Below, piece by piece: positions 20,979 to 31,876 of a DNA stretch of 64,000 nucleotides; the first letter of the stretch is position 1; every line of letters starts with the position of its first letter. The translations under genes were made by a program, and so were the position numbers. The stretch covers positions 1-64,000 of the forward strand of contig CANJNC010000015.1 of the NCBI GenBank assembly GCA_947475685.1, given 5' to 3'. This stretch comes from Comamonadaceae bacterium. Its GTDB lineage: Bacteria > Pseudomonadota > Gammaproteobacteria > Burkholderiales > Burkholderiaceae_C. The notes under the pieces are model-generated. The model saw nothing but the letters and a program-made list of their open reading frames with translations. It did not search any database and was not told the origin of the DNA.

Positions 20979-22430
20979 TCAGCTTACTTGGCAAATTTTA
21001 AGCATATTGGTTCCACCAGGAGAGCCCATGGGTTCACCACAGGTGATCGCATACACGTCGCCAGCGCTCACGATGTGTTTAGACTTGAGATGCCCTTCTG
21101 CTTGGTTAAGAGCCGTATCGCGATCGGCGCTGGTATCCATGAGCAATGGCGTGACATTTCTATACAGCGCCATTTTGCGTTGCGTGCTTAATTTGCTCGT
21201 CAAAGCGTAGATGGGAAGTTGTATTCGGTGGCGGCTCATCCAAAGGGGAGTTGATCCCGAGTCGGTTAAGGCCACCAAGGCTTTGGCGCCCAAATGGTGG
21301 GCTGTAAAAAGAGCCCCCATGGCAATGGTTTGGTCAATGCGGTGGAATGTTTTTCCAGAAAAGTCGGCGTCCAATTCAACTTGTTCTGCAGACTCAGCAG
21401 CGAGGCAAATTTGAGCCATCTCAGTGACTGTTTCTAAGGGGTATTTTCCCGCAGCCGTTTCAGCGCTCAGCATCACCGCATCGGTGCCATCCAAGACGGC
21501 ATTGGCCACATCACTGACTTCTGCGCGTGTGGGTACGGGATTTGTGATCATGCTCTCCATCATCTGGGTTGCAGTGATCACAATTTTGTCGTGAGCGCGT
21601 GCAAGGCGGATCATATGCTTTTGAAGTGCGGGCACGGCGGCGTTGCCCACCTCAACGGCCAAATCTCCGCGAGCGACCATGATGCCATCACTGGATTTCA
21701 AAATTTCTTCTAAGTGTGGGATGGCTTCTGCTCTTTCTATTTTTGCAATCAACCCAGGTTTGTGCTTGAAAGGCGCAGCAGCAACATTTGCAAGTTGTCT
21801 GGCAAGCTCCATGTCGGTGGAGTTTTTCGGGAAACTGACGGCCAAGTAGTCTGCTTGAAAACTCATCGCCGTTTTGATGTCATCCATGTCTTTGGCTGTC
21901 AAGGCTGGTGCAGTTAGACCCCCACCTTTTTTATTGATGCCTTTGTTGTTGGACAACTCGCCGCCAACGATCACTTTGGTATGAACCTGTTCACCCTTGA
22001 CTTGGGTCACCTCTAAGACAATCAAGCCATCATTGAGAAGCAAGATGTCTGCGGGTTTGACGTCTCGGGGCAACTCTTTGTAATCAAGACCCACACCATT
22101 GACGTCCCCCAAGGACTGGCGAGATGCATCCAAGATGAAAGGCTTGGAGTTCTCTAGCAGAACACGGCCTTGCTCAAACTTACCCACGCGAATCTTGGGC
22201 CCTTGTAGGTCGGCCATGATGGCGACTTCAACACCGGCTTTGGTTGCGGCTTGTCTGACCATGGCCGCTCGATCGATATGGTCTTGGGCACTCCCGTGAG
22301 AAAAGTTCAAGCGAGCCACATTCACGCCAGCTTTGAACATGGCCTCAAGCATTTGCGGCGTGTTTGATGCAGGGCCTAAAGTCGCAACGATTTTGGTCGC
22401 GCGAAGCAGAGAGTTTTTAGATATAGACAT
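20979..22430 (-). CDS. pyk: Pyruvate kinase
   Basis: ATKIVATLGPASNTPQML, NVARLNFSHGSAQDH, GIMVARGDLAVEVG, MLSAETAAGKYP. Confidence 0.97.
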   Translation of the reverse strand: MSISKNSLLRATKIVATLGPASNTPQMLEAMFKAGVNVARLNFSHGSAQDHIDRAAMVRQAATKAGVEVAIMADLQGPKIRVGKFEQGRVLLENSKPFILDASRQSLGDVNGVGLDYKELPRDVKPADILLLNDGLIVLEVTQVKGEQVHTKVIVGGELSNNKGINKKGGGLTAPALTAKDMDDIKTAMSFQADYLAVSFPKNSTDMELARQLANVAAAPFKHKPGLIAKIERAEAIPHLEEILKSSDGIMVARGDLAVEVGNAAVPALQKHMIRLARAHDKIVITATQMMESMITNPVPTRAEVSDVANAVLDGTDAVMLSAETAAGKYPLETVTEMAQICLAAESAEQVELDADFSGKTFHRIDQTIAMGALFTAHHLGAKALVALTDSGSTPLWMSRHRIQLPIYALTSKLSTQRKMALYRNVTPLLMDTSADRDTALNQAEGHLKSKHIVSAGDVYAITCGEPMGSPGGTNMLKICQVS

Positions 22431-22834
22431 ACCACAGATTGTCCCATGAAAGCCAGACAGCTCAAAGGAGCTCAGAGCGCTTTGTCCCCATATTTTCAAC
22501 AAAATAAAAGTCAGTGAACTGAAAAATTAAAACCGATCAAATCCAAAAAATAAAGAGTCCCTTCTTAAAGGTGCTTATAAAAAGAGCAAGAATGAAAACA
22601 GGGATTTAATCAGCCATAAAACCTAAATGCGACAAGCATAGTATAAAAGTACTACAATAAAAACTGAAAAGCCTTTTTGTACAAAGAGATTTTGACAAAG
22701 ACATTTTGGGAATTTGTTCGTAAAGAGGATAATCGTGTGTGAAATAAAAGTTTAGATAAATTTTTGCATTTCAAAAAAGAACATTTGTACGTAATTTGAT
22801 GCTTTTGCGGGCATGTCATTGGTGCGTGAAATTC

Positions 22835-23965
22835 ATGCCAAAAGACAAGGGGCCCCAAGCAGACATGACCTCTTTATCGATGAAAACCATAGAAACTCCA
22901 ATTCCAGTAGATCAGCCCATGCCTCACCGCAAAGTCATCCGCGAGTGGCTTGTCCCTTTGTCAGAGAGCACAACCCTATCGGCGATCTTTTTATTGATGC
23001 TGGACTTGTGCGTTTGGGGGCTTTTCTTGGCCGGAACCGTCGCATTCCAAGCTTGGTGGGCCAAATTGGTCTGTGCCATTGGCGCGGGATTTACCATCGG
23101 GCGGCTCTTTATCATTGGGCACGATGCGTGTCACCAAAGCTTGACGCCACATCGCAGCTTGAACAAGTGGATTGGGCGCATTGCATTTTTACCCTCTCTC
23201 ACGCCTTACAGTCTTTGGGATATTGGACACAATGTGGTTCATCATGGATACACCAATTTAAAGGGATTCGATTTCGTGTGGGCGCCATTGACCAAAGATG
23301 AATTCCAATCCTTGGGCGTATTCAAAAAACTTCTTGACCGAGCTTATCGAAGTGGTTGGGCGCCAGGTTTGTATTACATGATAGAAATTTGGTGGAACAA
23401 AATGATCTTTCCCAACAAGGAGAATATGCCCACCAGACGCACGATATTTGTCAAAGACAGCTTGTTGGTGAGTGCTTTTGGATTGGTCTGGCTGGGTGCT
23501 TTGTATGGACTCGCTGAAGCCACGCAACAATCGATGTGGTTTTTGGGTTTATTTTTTGTTTTAATCCCGTTTCTTTTTTGGTGTGCAATGATTGGTTTTG
23601 TGGTGTATGTGCACCACACACATGTCAAAGTCTCTTGGCACGAGGAGCGAGCAGCGTGGTCCAAGGCCCAGCCTTTTGTCTCAACGACAGTCCATTTGAC
23701 GTTCCCATTTAAGATTGGAGCTTTGATGCATCACATCATGGAACACACGGCCCATCATGTGGACATGAGCATTCCTTTGTACAAGCTAAAGGCTGCCCAA
23801 TCCAAGCTGGAGACGATGTTGCCTGATCGAATCATTGTTCAGCCCTTTTCTTGGAAATGGTATTTTGAAACCGCCAAAAGTTGTAAGTTGTATGACTTTA
23901 CACAAAGGTGTTGGACGGATTACAAAGGACACGCAACGTCTACACCCGCACCTTTGCCAGCCTAA
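22835..23965 (+). CDS. Membrane fatty acid desaturase family protein
   Basis: Histidine boxes HDACHQ, HNVVHHGYTN, HIMEHTAHHVD plus hydrophobic segments. Start uncertain (ORF opens at 22796). Confidence 0.85.
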   Translation: MPKDKGPQADMTSLSMKTIETPIPVDQPMPHRKVIREWLVPLSESTTLSAIFLLMLDLCVWGLFLAGTVAFQAWWAKLVCAIGAGFTIGRLFIIGHDACHQSLTPHRSLNKWIGRIAFLPSLTPYSLWDIGHNVVHHGYTNLKGFDFVWAPLTKDEFQSLGVFKKLLDRAYRSGWAPGLYYMIEIWWNKMIFPNKENMPTRRTIFVKDSLLVSAFGLVWLGALYGLAEATQQSMWFLGLFFVLIPFLFWCAMIGFVVYVHHTHVKVSWHEERAAWSKAQPFVSTTVHLTFPFKIGALMHHIMEHTAHHVDMSIPLYKLKAAQSKLETMLPDRIIVQPFSWKWYFETAKSCKLYDFTQRCWTDYKGHATSTPAPLPA

Positions 23966-24058
23966 TCGCGTTCGGTCCTTGAACAAATGGGCCTAGGCTC
24001 TAGACTCGCGGGTACTCAATCTTGAGCCAAGACCTGGGCTAGGAAAAGCTTGCAGCGT

Positions 24059-25255
24059 TCAATGAGGCAAGGCGCGTTTAGATAGTATTTCAAAGGCCGG
24101 AAGCGTTTTGCCTTCCAAGACTTCTAAAAAGGCACCTCCCCCAGTTGAGATATAGTCAATTTGGTCGGTCAGGCCGTATTTGGCAATAGCTGCTAGGGTG
24201 TCACCACCACCCGCAAGGCTAAAGGCGTTGGATCTCGCGATGGCTTGTGCGACTCCTTGAGTACCATGAGAAAAGGCCTCGAATTCAAAGACACCCAAAG
24301 GGCCATTCCAAACAATCGTGCCAGCTTTTAAAAGTTGACTTGCCAAGTGGGCGGTACTTTCAGGGCCAATGTCTAAGATGAGCTCATCGCTTTTGACCTC
24401 TTTGGAGTTTTTGACGATGGCCTTGGCCTGTGCAGAGAAGGTCGTTGCAACGACCACATCGCTAGGGATAGGTACCTCAGCGCCACGCTCTCTCATGGCT
24501 TGAATGACGCGTTTGGCGTCATCCACCAAGTCTGGCTCACACAAACTTTTTCCAATAGGCAATCCACTTGCAAGCATGAAGGTGTTTGCAATGCCCCCGC
24601 CAACGATTAATTGATCAACCTTAGAAGAGAGGGACTTGAGGATGGTCAGTTTTGTAGAGACTTTTGAGCCTGCAACGATTGCAGCCAAAGGTCTTTGGGG
24701 CAAGGTAAATGCTTTGGAAATCGCTTCAATTTCTGCTGTGAGCAAGGGGCCTGCACAAGCCGTGCGTACGTATTCGGCAATGCCATAGGTGCTGCATTCT
24801 GCCCGGTGAGCTGTACCAAAAGCATCGTGCACATAAATATCGCAAAGGTGGGCCATTTTTTGGGATAGCACCGGGTCGTTTGCCTTTTCGCCATGATTGA
24901 AGCGGCAGTTTTCAAGCAAAACACACTCTCCAGCTTTTAAACTCACGCCACCAACCCAATCCTTTAACAATGGAATCGGGCGATGAAGAAGTTCACTCAA
25001 TCGTTTGGCCACGGGAGAAAGCGAGTCGCTTTGGCTCCAAACACCCTCTTGGGGTCGACCCAAGTGACTGGTGACCATCACAGCGGCACCTGAGTCCAAG
25101 GCCAATTGAATGCAAGGCAGCGAAGCGCGAATGCGGGTGTCATCCGTGATGTCTCCCTTGTCATCTTGCGGGACATTTAAATCGGCACGGATAAAAACAC
25201 GTTGATCTTTCACAAGCCCTTGTTGACACAGTTCAGTAAAGCGAAGGAATTTCAT
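24059..25255 (-). CDS. pgk: Phosphoglycerate kinase
   Basis: [44 protein letters not shown]. Confidence 0.97.
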   Translation of the reverse strand: MKFLRFTELCQQGLVKDQRVFIRADLNVPQDDKGDITDDTRIRASLPCIQLALDSGAAVMVTSHLGRPQEGVWSQSDSLSPVAKRLSELLHRPIPLLKDWVGGVSLKAGECVLLENCRFNHGEKANDPVLSQKMAHLCDIYVHDAFGTAHRAECSTYGIAEYVRTACAGPLLTAEIEAISKAFTLPQRPLAAIVAGSKVSTKLTILKSLSSKVDQLIVGGGIANTFMLASGLPIGKSLCEPDLVDDAKRVIQAMRERGAEVPIPSDVVVATTFSAQAKAIVKNSKEVKSDELILDIGPESTAHLASQLLKAGTIVWNGPLGVFEFEAFSHGTQGVAQAIARSNAFSLAGGGDTLAAIAKYGLTDQIDYISTGGGAFLEVLEGKTLPAFEILSKRALPH

Positions 25256-25408
25256 ATGGCGGTACAACAAGGAGAAAAAGATTTGAAAAGGGGCAGAGGT
25301 GGTCGGGCAAAGCTCAGAGGTGAGCCACAAAAAATATTTTAACCTTGTTCAAAGTGAGAAAAACAGATGCCTATCAACAAGGGTGTTCCCTGATATCACG
25401 GGAATCAT

Positions 25409-25747
25409 TTAAATATTGAAATACAGGTGCAGTGGCAAATAGACGGCAAGACCCAACAAAATAGTTTCTAAAACAGAGGGTGGGTTGGACCTTTTAAGAA
25501 AATAATAAAACAAGCAGCAACTGCACGCAATCAGTTTTGAGCTCCAAAGGCTAGAGATGAGGGAACCCTCAATCACAAAAACCTCTGGCGCAATGATGGC
25601 GGATAAGGCTGCAATTGGCGCAAAAACCAGTGCCCGGTCAAGCCAAAGGGGAAGCTTAAAGTTATCGTTGGCAAACAAGAAAAATGCGCGCGCAAGAATG
25701 GTGACAAGGGTCATGCCAAGAAGGGATAAGAAATGGTAGAGATCCAT
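25409..25747 (-). CDS. AzlD-type branched-chain amino acid transport protein
   Basis: 112-aa TM protein directly downstream of an AzlC homologue. Confidence 0.85.
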   Translation of the reverse strand: MDLYHFLSLLGMTLVTILARAFFLFANDNFKLPLWLDRALVFAPIAALSAIIAPEVFVIEGSLISSLWSSKLIACSCCLFYYFLKRSNPPSVLETILLGLAVYLPLHLYFNI

Positions 25748-25749
25748 CT

Positions 25750-26490
25750 TCAGTTCTTGGGCTTGAGTTGGCGAGCGGCATAAAGCTCAAACTGATCACA
25801 TACGGCAATAGAAATCAAAATGGCAAGCATCGTATTCAATTTCAAAGGAAGATCAACGAAATAAACAGCAAGCATGCCCGACAAGACCGCTGCGAGTAGC
25901 CTAAGGTGAGAGCTTACAAGTGTCATGGCGATGCCCAAAAGGGCCAAAAAGCCAGCAAACCCCAAACCCCAGTCAATGGGTATGAAGTGGGTTAAAAAGA
26001 GGCCCATCATGCTGCCTAACATCCAACTGAACCAATTCAATGCGTTGCTTCCAGCGAGATAAGCCGTTTGTTCGTCGATGGCTTTTTGATCTATGGATCG
26101 TGCAGGATGTGGAAAACGCTTGATGAATTGGATGTAGCTCAGATCGGCCGTGAAGTAAGCACACATGACACGGTACCCACGCGGATAGGTCTTGAGATAA
26201 TTTCTGAGGTGGGCGCTAAAGACCACAAACCTGAGGTTCACACAAAAGGCGGTTGCCAAGATCACCCAAATTGGAGCTCGAGCGGCCAAAAGCGGCAAGA
26301 CGGCCAATTGTGAACTTCCAGCAAAAACACAAAACGTCATCATCAGGGACTCGGGGTAGTTCAAGCCTGAGTGGATCATGGCCACACCCGTCATCATGCC
26401 CCAGGTAAAAATGCCAAAACAGGCCGGCAACAGCTCTAGCGCGCCTTGCACAAAGGACGGATTTGTAAAATTGTGTTTTAAGAAAAACAT
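25750..26490 (-). CDS. AzlC family ABC/branched-chain amino acid permease
   Basis: FGIFTWGMMTGVAMIHSGLNYPESLMMTFCVFAGSSQLAVLPLL. Confidence 0.88.
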   Translation of the reverse strand: MFFLKHNFTNPSFVQGALELLPACFGIFTWGMMTGVAMIHSGLNYPESLMMTFCVFAGSSQLAVLPLLAARAPIWVILATAFCVNLRFVVFSAHLRNYLKTYPRGYRVMCAYFTADLSYIQFIKRFPHPARSIDQKAIDEQTAYLAGSNALNWFSWMLGSMMGLFLTHFIPIDWGLGFAGFLALLGIAMTLVSSHLRLLAAVLSGMLAVYFVDLPLKLNTMLAILISIAVCDQFELYAARQLKPKN

Positions 26491-27446
26491 GAGCCGACTT
26501 CCAGGGCTTGGCCTTTGAGAAGTTCAGACAGGGGCATTTTTTTATGGCCGGCTCTTTGAAGTTGAGTGATTCTTAAAACGCCATCAAAACATTGAACATC
26601 AATCCCATCTTGCGAAACATGCACGATGTACCCCCTAGGGTGATTTTGGGCCAAGGGATTGGACGGGTGTGAAATGGCATGGGCATGCCAGACTTTATAA
26701 GTTTCACGGTTTAACAAGGTCTTGGCTCCCGGAGTGGGATTAAGGCCAAGGACTTGACGCTGTATGCAAAGAGCAGATTTGTTCCAGTCAATGTGCGATT
26801 CTTCTTTGCTGATCTTATGTGCATAAGTTGCTAGAAGAGGGTCTTGGGCCATGGGCGTGAGGCATTGAAGTTGGAGCAGTGCCTTTGTGATCAGTTGTGC
26901 ACCCAGGTTTGCCAGCCGATCATGTAAGAGAGCGGTCGTGTCAAGGGGGTCAATGGACATGCTTTCACAAAGCAGCACATCTCCAGTGTCAAGACCTTCA
27001 TCCATTTGCATAATGCAAATACCGGTTTGTGTGTCACCCGCCATGATCGACCTATGAATGGGTGCCGCGCCTCGCCATAGGGGCAACAAAGAGGCGTGAA
27101 TGTTTAAGCAGCCAAGACGTGTGGCTTTCAGGGTCCAGCGCGGAAGGATCAGCCCGTAAGCGGCAACAATCATCAAATCGGCATTGGCCAGGGAAATCAT
27201 TTCCTGGGCCTGCCTCGCGTGATCGGGGAATTTCCCATCCAATTTGAGGCTGTTGACTTGCAATAGGGGCAAGGATTTCTTTAATGCGAAGGCCTTGACG
27301 CTAGAGGCTTGTAATTGAAGGCCCCTGCCGGCTGGGCGATCGGGCTGGGTGAGAACCAAAGCGATTTCATGTCCTGCCTCATAAAGGCGCTCTAGCGCGA
27401 TTTTGGCAAATTCAGGCGTACCCGCAAAAATGAGGCGCATGGTCAT
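26478..27446 (-). CDS. fmt: Methionyl-tRNA formyltransferase
   Basis: RLIFAGTPEFAKIALERL, TQPDRPAGRG, NIHASLLPLWRGAAPIHRSIMAGD. Confidence 0.97.
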   Translation of the reverse strand: MTMRLIFAGTPEFAKIALERLYEAGHEIALVLTQPDRPAGRGLQLQASSVKAFALKKSLPLLQVNSLKLDGKFPDHARQAQEMISLANADLMIVAAYGLILPRWTLKATRLGCLNIHASLLPLWRGAAPIHRSIMAGDTQTGICIMQMDEGLDTGDVLLCESMSIDPLDTTALLHDRLANLGAQLITKALLQLQCLTPMAQDPLLATYAHKISKEESHIDWNKSALCIQRQVLGLNPTPGAKTLLNRETYKVWHAHAISHPSNPLAQNHPRGYIVHVSQDGIDVQCFDGVLRITQLQRAGHKKMPLSELLKGQALEVGSCFS

Positions 27447-27961
27447 GCGCGCTCTTGTTCTCTTTGGGCTTTGAGGAGCTTGGTTTTAATTCGATTGCGC
27501 TTTAAAAAAGACAAATACTCAACAAACACCTTGCCTTCAAGGTGGTCTATTTCATGTTGAATGCAAATGGCCAAGAGGTCTTGAGCTTGAAGGGTGTTGA
27601 TGTCGCCCCTCTCGTTTAAAAACTCTACGTTAATTTCTTTTGCACGCTCAACGCCATCATAGAAACCTGGCACAGAAAGGCATCCCTCTTCGGCCATGAC
27701 TCGCTCAGAGCTGGACCAAATGATCCGGGGGTTGATCAAAATCATGGGTTTAGACGCGTCTTCTGAGACGTCCATCACAATCAATCTTTCGTGGTGATTG
27801 ACTTGCGTTGCTGCCAGCCCAATGCCTTTGGATTCGTACATGGTCTCAAACATATCTCGAATCAGGAGATGGTGATGCTCTTCAATGCGAGTGATCGGTC
27901 GTGCGACCGTTTGGAGTCGTGGATCTGGGTAAGAAAGTATGGTTAAAAGAGCCATCTGCAT
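27443..27961 (-). CDS. def: Peptide deformylase
   Basis: GIGLAATQVNHHERL, EEGCLSVPG, IQHEIDHLEGKVFVEYL. Confidence 0.97.
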   Translation of the reverse strand: MQMALLTILSYPDPRLQTVARPITRIEEHHHLLIRDMFETMYESKGIGLAATQVNHHERLIVMDVSEDASKPMILINPRIIWSSSERVMAEEGCLSVPGFYDGVERAKEINVEFLNERGDINTLQAQDLLAICIQHEIDHLEGKVFVEYLSFLKRNRIKTKLLKAQREQERA

Positions 27962-28087
27962 ATTGTCCTCGGTTTTTGAAAAAAATTCAAAATTTGAAAA
28001 AAATGGTGCAAAATAGAGTCGTCCCAATATGAATGGGGATAAATTCTAAAAAGTGTTTGGGATCAATAAAAGAGGTATATTGAGAAC

Positions 28088-28582
28088 ATGTTTGAAGTAC
28101 TCGTATATGTCTATGAAAATTACTGGCGCGGAGATGCCTGCCCAGAGCTTGGACACCTGGGCAGAAAGTTAAATGCAGTAGGGTTTGATCCGGATGAAAT
28201 TGAGCAAGCCCTTCAATGGCTTGCCGGTTTGAGCTTGGCTTCTTCTCGAACTGAATTGATCGATATCAATCAACACCAACCCCCGCAGGGTAGCATTTCG
28301 CAAGCACAATCAAGCAACAGTTTGCGGGTCTACTCCATTGCAGAACAAGATCACTTAGGCGCAGACAGTTTGGGCTTTGTAAGCTTTTTAGAGTCAGCTC
28401 AAGTGCTGCCGCCCCATATGCGAGAGATCGTGGTTGATCGCGCCATGGCTGTACCAGGTAGGCCTGTGAGCATTGACGATTTGAAAATTATTGTTTTAAT
28501 GGTCTATTGGAGTGTGGGCTTAGAGCCAGACGCTTTGATCTTAGATGAGTTGTGCGACGATACTGACCGCGTCGCACACTGA
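28088..28582 (+). CDS. smg: DUF494 family protein Smg
   Basis: MFEVLVYVYENYWRGDACPELGHLGRKLNAVGFDPDEIEQALQWL; divergent from def. Confidence 0.9.
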   Translation: MFEVLVYVYENYWRGDACPELGHLGRKLNAVGFDPDEIEQALQWLAGLSLASSRTELIDINQHQPPQGSISQAQSSNSLRVYSIAEQDHLGADSLGFVSFLESAQVLPPHMREIVVDRAMAVPGRPVSIDDLKIIVLMVYWSVGLEPDALILDELCDDTDRVAH

Positions 28583-28600
28583 TTAAAAGGCCAACCCGTC

Positions 28601-29551
28601 TTAAACGACAGCACCAGAATTGGGGTCGTCTGGGTTTGTATCGTTTTTACCTGGTTTCATCAGGTCTTCTCTTTGGATGCCTAACCACATTGCAATGGCT
28701 GCAGCAACAAAGACAGAAGAATAAATACCAAAAAGAATGCCAATGGTCAGTGCCAAGGCAAAGTAGTGCAGAGTAGGTCCCCCAAATAAAAGCATGGACA
28801 AGACCATGAGTTGGGTGCAGCCATGGGTGATGATGGTTCTGCTCATGGTTGACGTGATGGCGTTGTCGATGATTTCGGTTGTGTTCATTTTGCGGTAGCG
28901 TCGAAAATTTTCACGAATTCGATCAAAAATAACGACCGATTCGTTGACTGAATAACCTAAAACAGCCAAAACAGCAGCCAGAACTGGAAGAGAGAACTCC
29001 CACTGGAAAAAAGCAAAGAAGCCCAAGATGATGATGACGTCATGCAAGTTGGCCACAATGGCAGCGATGGAAAATTTCCATTCAAAACGAATGGCCAAGT
29101 AGAGCATGATACCCACGACAACGAAGGCCAAGGCTTTTAGGCCGTCAATGGCTAACTCATCACCCACCTGAGGGCCAACGAATTCGGTCCTTCGAAGCTC
29201 TGCTGCTGCATCTGCTTGACGAAGGGCTTCAATAACGAGCTCGTTTTGACGGGCAGCACTGCCCCCCTTGCTGGCTGGCAAACGAATGAGAATGTCACGA
29301 GATGTGCCAAAATTTTGCACCTGTACATCTTTTAAGCCCAGGGCTTCAATTTTGCTTCTCGCTTGATTGATATCAACAGGGTGAGGGTAACTCACCTCCA
29401 TCAAGGTGCCACCGGTAAATTCAACCGATAAATTCAGTCCTTTGCTAAAAAGGAAAAACACAGCCAAAAGGAAGGTGAGCAAAGAGATCAAATTGAACGC
29501 CAATGCATGGCGCATAAAAGGGATATCTTTGCTGATTTTAAAAAATTCCAT
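28601..29551 (-). CDS. secF: Protein translocase subunit SecF
   Basis: VEFTGGTLMEV, LGYSVNESVVIFDRIREN. Confidence 0.97.
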   Translation of the reverse strand: MEFFKISKDIPFMRHALAFNLISLLTFLLAVFFLFSKGLNLSVEFTGGTLMEVSYPHPVDINQARSKIEALGLKDVQVQNFGTSRDILIRLPASKGGSAARQNELVIEALRQADAAAELRRTEFVGPQVGDELAIDGLKALAFVVVGIMLYLAIRFEWKFSIAAIVANLHDVIIILGFFAFFQWEFSLPVLAAVLAVLGYSVNESVVIFDRIRENFRRYRKMNTTEIIDNAITSTMSRTIITHGCTQLMVLSMLLFGGPTLHYFALALTIGILFGIYSSVFVAAAIAMWLGIQREDLMKPGKNDTNPDDPNSGAVV

Positions 29552-29568
29552 GTTTGCAAACCTGTTGA

Positions 29569-31458
29569 TTATTGATCGGAGTGAAGCTTGGGGTCACTGA
29601 GCTCAGGGCGCCAAACTGTACCAATTGAGACGGTTTGAAGTCTTTTTTGGCGACCATACCAAAAATTCACCAGTCCTCTAGAGAAAAACACGGAGGAGAA
29701 CATGCTGGTTAAGATACCCAGGCAATGAACAACGGCAAAGCCTCTCACTGGGCCAGACCCAAAGGCGAGGAGTGCTAAGCCGGCAATCAGTGTGGTGACG
29801 TTGGAGTCCAATATCGTGGCCCAGGCTCTGTCGTATCCAGCGTGTATCGCTGCTTGTGGCGAGATGCCTAAACGCAACTCTTCTCGGACACGCTCATTGA
29901 TCAAAACATTGGCATCAATGGCCATGCCAAGAACCAAAGCCATGGCGGCCATGCCTGGCAAGGTCAACGTTGCTTGCAACATGGACAAGAGAGCAACCAA
30001 TAAGAGTAAATTCACACCCAACGCAACACTTGAGAAAAATCCAAACAACATGTAATAAAAAATCATGAAAGCCGCCACGCCCACAAATCCCCATGTCACA
30101 CTGTTAAAGCCCTTTTCAATGTTTTCTGCGCCAAGACTGGGGCCAATGGTTCTCTCCTCAATGATCTCCATGGGCGCGGCCAGTGAGCCCGCTCTGAGCA
30201 AAAGTGCAACATCATTGGCTTCAACTGTATTCATGCGTCCGGAAATTTGAACGCGGCCACCACCAATTTCGGACCGGATGACAGGCGCGGTGACAACCTC
30301 GCCCTTGCCCTTTTCGAACAGCAAAATGGCCATTCTTTTGCCAACGTTTTCGCGTGTGACATCACGGAATATACGTGCTCCCTTTGCATCAAGGGTGAGG
30401 TGAACAGCGGCCTCTTGGGTTTGACTGTCAAATCCAGGTTGTGCATCTGTCAGATTTTCACCTGTGAGTAAAACTTGCTTTTTAACAACAACCGCTTGCC
30501 CCGTTCTTTCTAAGAAACGCTCATCGCCAAAAGGTACGATGGAGGATGTGCTGAGCTCAGCCGAGCGAGCTTCGCTAGAGTCATCGACCAATCGGATCTC
30601 GAGCGTGGCAGTTCGGCCTAAGATGTCCTTGGCTTTGGCAGTATCTTGTACACCTGGGAGTTGAACAACAATTCGATCTAAGCCCTGTTGCTGAATGACG
30701 GGTTCGGCAACACCGAGCTCATTGATGCGGTTGTGAAGCGTGGTGATGTTTTGTTTTAAAGCTTGTTGCTGTACTTTTCTTGCAGCATCTGGGTTGAGAT
30801 TCAAAGTCAATACGAGTTCGCTGCCTTGAGCTTTTTCAGTCGTATTGATGTCAGGCCATTGGTCTTGAATCAAAGCCTTTGCAGCGATCAGTGTGGTCGT
30901 ATCCCGAAAGAGAATATCGATGCTTTGATCAACTCGGTTGATACCCGAGTGGCGAAGACTTTTCTCCCTTAATTGTGATCTAAGGTCGCCAGCAATGGAC
31001 TCTGCTTTCTTGGTCAAAGCGGCTTGCATATCGACTTGAAGCATGAAGTGAACGCCACCCCTCAAGTCCAAGCCCAGGTACATGGGAGAGGCATGAAAAA
31101 GAGAAAGCCATCCTGGAGATCTTGAAACTAAATTCAAAGCGATGACGAAACTTTGATTGCCGGAGTTGGGGTTTAATGCCAATTGCAAGGCATCTTTTGC
31201 CTTGAGTTGTTCATCATTGGAATTGAGTCGAATTTTAAAGTTGCCTGGCTCAAATGTACTGGCCGTTGGCACTATAGAGGCGCTTTTTAAAATGGTTTCG
31301 ACTTGAGTCTGTATGTCAGCTGGGAGTTTTTGTCCAGACTTGGCGCTGGATATTTGGACGGCCGGGGATTCACCAAAAAAGTTTGGCAGGGTGTAGAGGC
31401 CACCTATCAGCAACGCGCAGACGATGGTCAAGTACTTCCAAATTGAGTAACGATTCAT
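29569..31458 (-). CDS. secD: Protein translocase subunit SecD
   Basis: GLDLRGGVHFMLQVD, AIDANVLINERVREELRLG. Confidence 0.97.
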   Translation of the reverse strand: MNRYSIWKYLTIVCALLIGGLYTLPNFFGESPAVQISSAKSGQKLPADIQTQVETILKSASIVPTASTFEPGNFKIRLNSNDEQLKAKDALQLALNPNSGNQSFVIALNLVSRSPGWLSLFHASPMYLGLDLRGGVHFMLQVDMQAALTKKAESIAGDLRSQLREKSLRHSGINRVDQSIDILFRDTTTLIAAKALIQDQWPDINTTEKAQGSELVLTLNLNPDAARKVQQQALKQNITTLHNRINELGVAEPVIQQQGLDRIVVQLPGVQDTAKAKDILGRTATLEIRLVDDSSEARSAELSTSSIVPFGDERFLERTGQAVVVKKQVLLTGENLTDAQPGFDSQTQEAAVHLTLDAKGARIFRDVTRENVGKRMAILLFEKGKGEVVTAPVIRSEIGGGRVQISGRMNTVEANDVALLLRAGSLAAPMEIIEERTIGPSLGAENIEKGFNSVTWGFVGVAAFMIFYYMLFGFFSSVALGVNLLLLVALLSMLQATLTLPGMAAMALVLGMAIDANVLINERVREELRLGISPQAAIHAGYDRAWATILDSNVTTLIAGLALLAFGSGPVRGFAVVHCLGILTSMFSSVFFSRGLVNFWYGRQKRLQTVSIGTVWRPELSDPKLHSDQ

Positions 31459-31537
31459 GGGTGTTCCGTTGGGTAAAAACAGATCAAGTCAGAGTCTTCA
31501 AATTCAAATCGATGATGCAAAGAAAAATCTGAAAAAA

Positions 31538-31876
31538 TCAAATGGACTTGAGCGTGCCTTTGGGTAAGACTTGAGAAATGGCTGAGCGTTGCAATTGAAT
31601 CTCTACCCCTTTAGAGACCTCCAGTTTGACATAGTTGTCCTCAAGCGAAGTAATTCGACCCACAAAGCCACCCGCTGTACTGACTTCGTCGCCCCTGTCT
31701 AAAGCTTCGATCATTGTTTTGTGTTCTTTTTGGCGCTTCATTTGAGGGCGAATCATTACAAAATACAAGACCACAAACATTAAAAGCAAGGGCAGCATGC
31801 CGGTCAAAGAAGATGACAGATCAGTCGCGCTTGATGCAGCGGGTGCGGATTGTGCGTAAGCTGATGAAATAAACAA
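31538..31876 (-). CDS. yajC: Preprotein translocase subunit YajC
   Basis: MLPLLLMFVVLYFVMIRPQMKRQKEHKTMIEALDRGDEVSTAGGFVGRI; upstream of secD. Confidence 0.96.
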   Translation of the reverse strand: MFISSAYAQSAPAASSATDLSSSLTGMLPLLLMFVVLYFVMIRPQMKRQKEHKTMIEALDRGDEVSTAGGFVGRITSLEDNYVKLEVSKGVEIQLQRSAISQVLPKGTLKSI

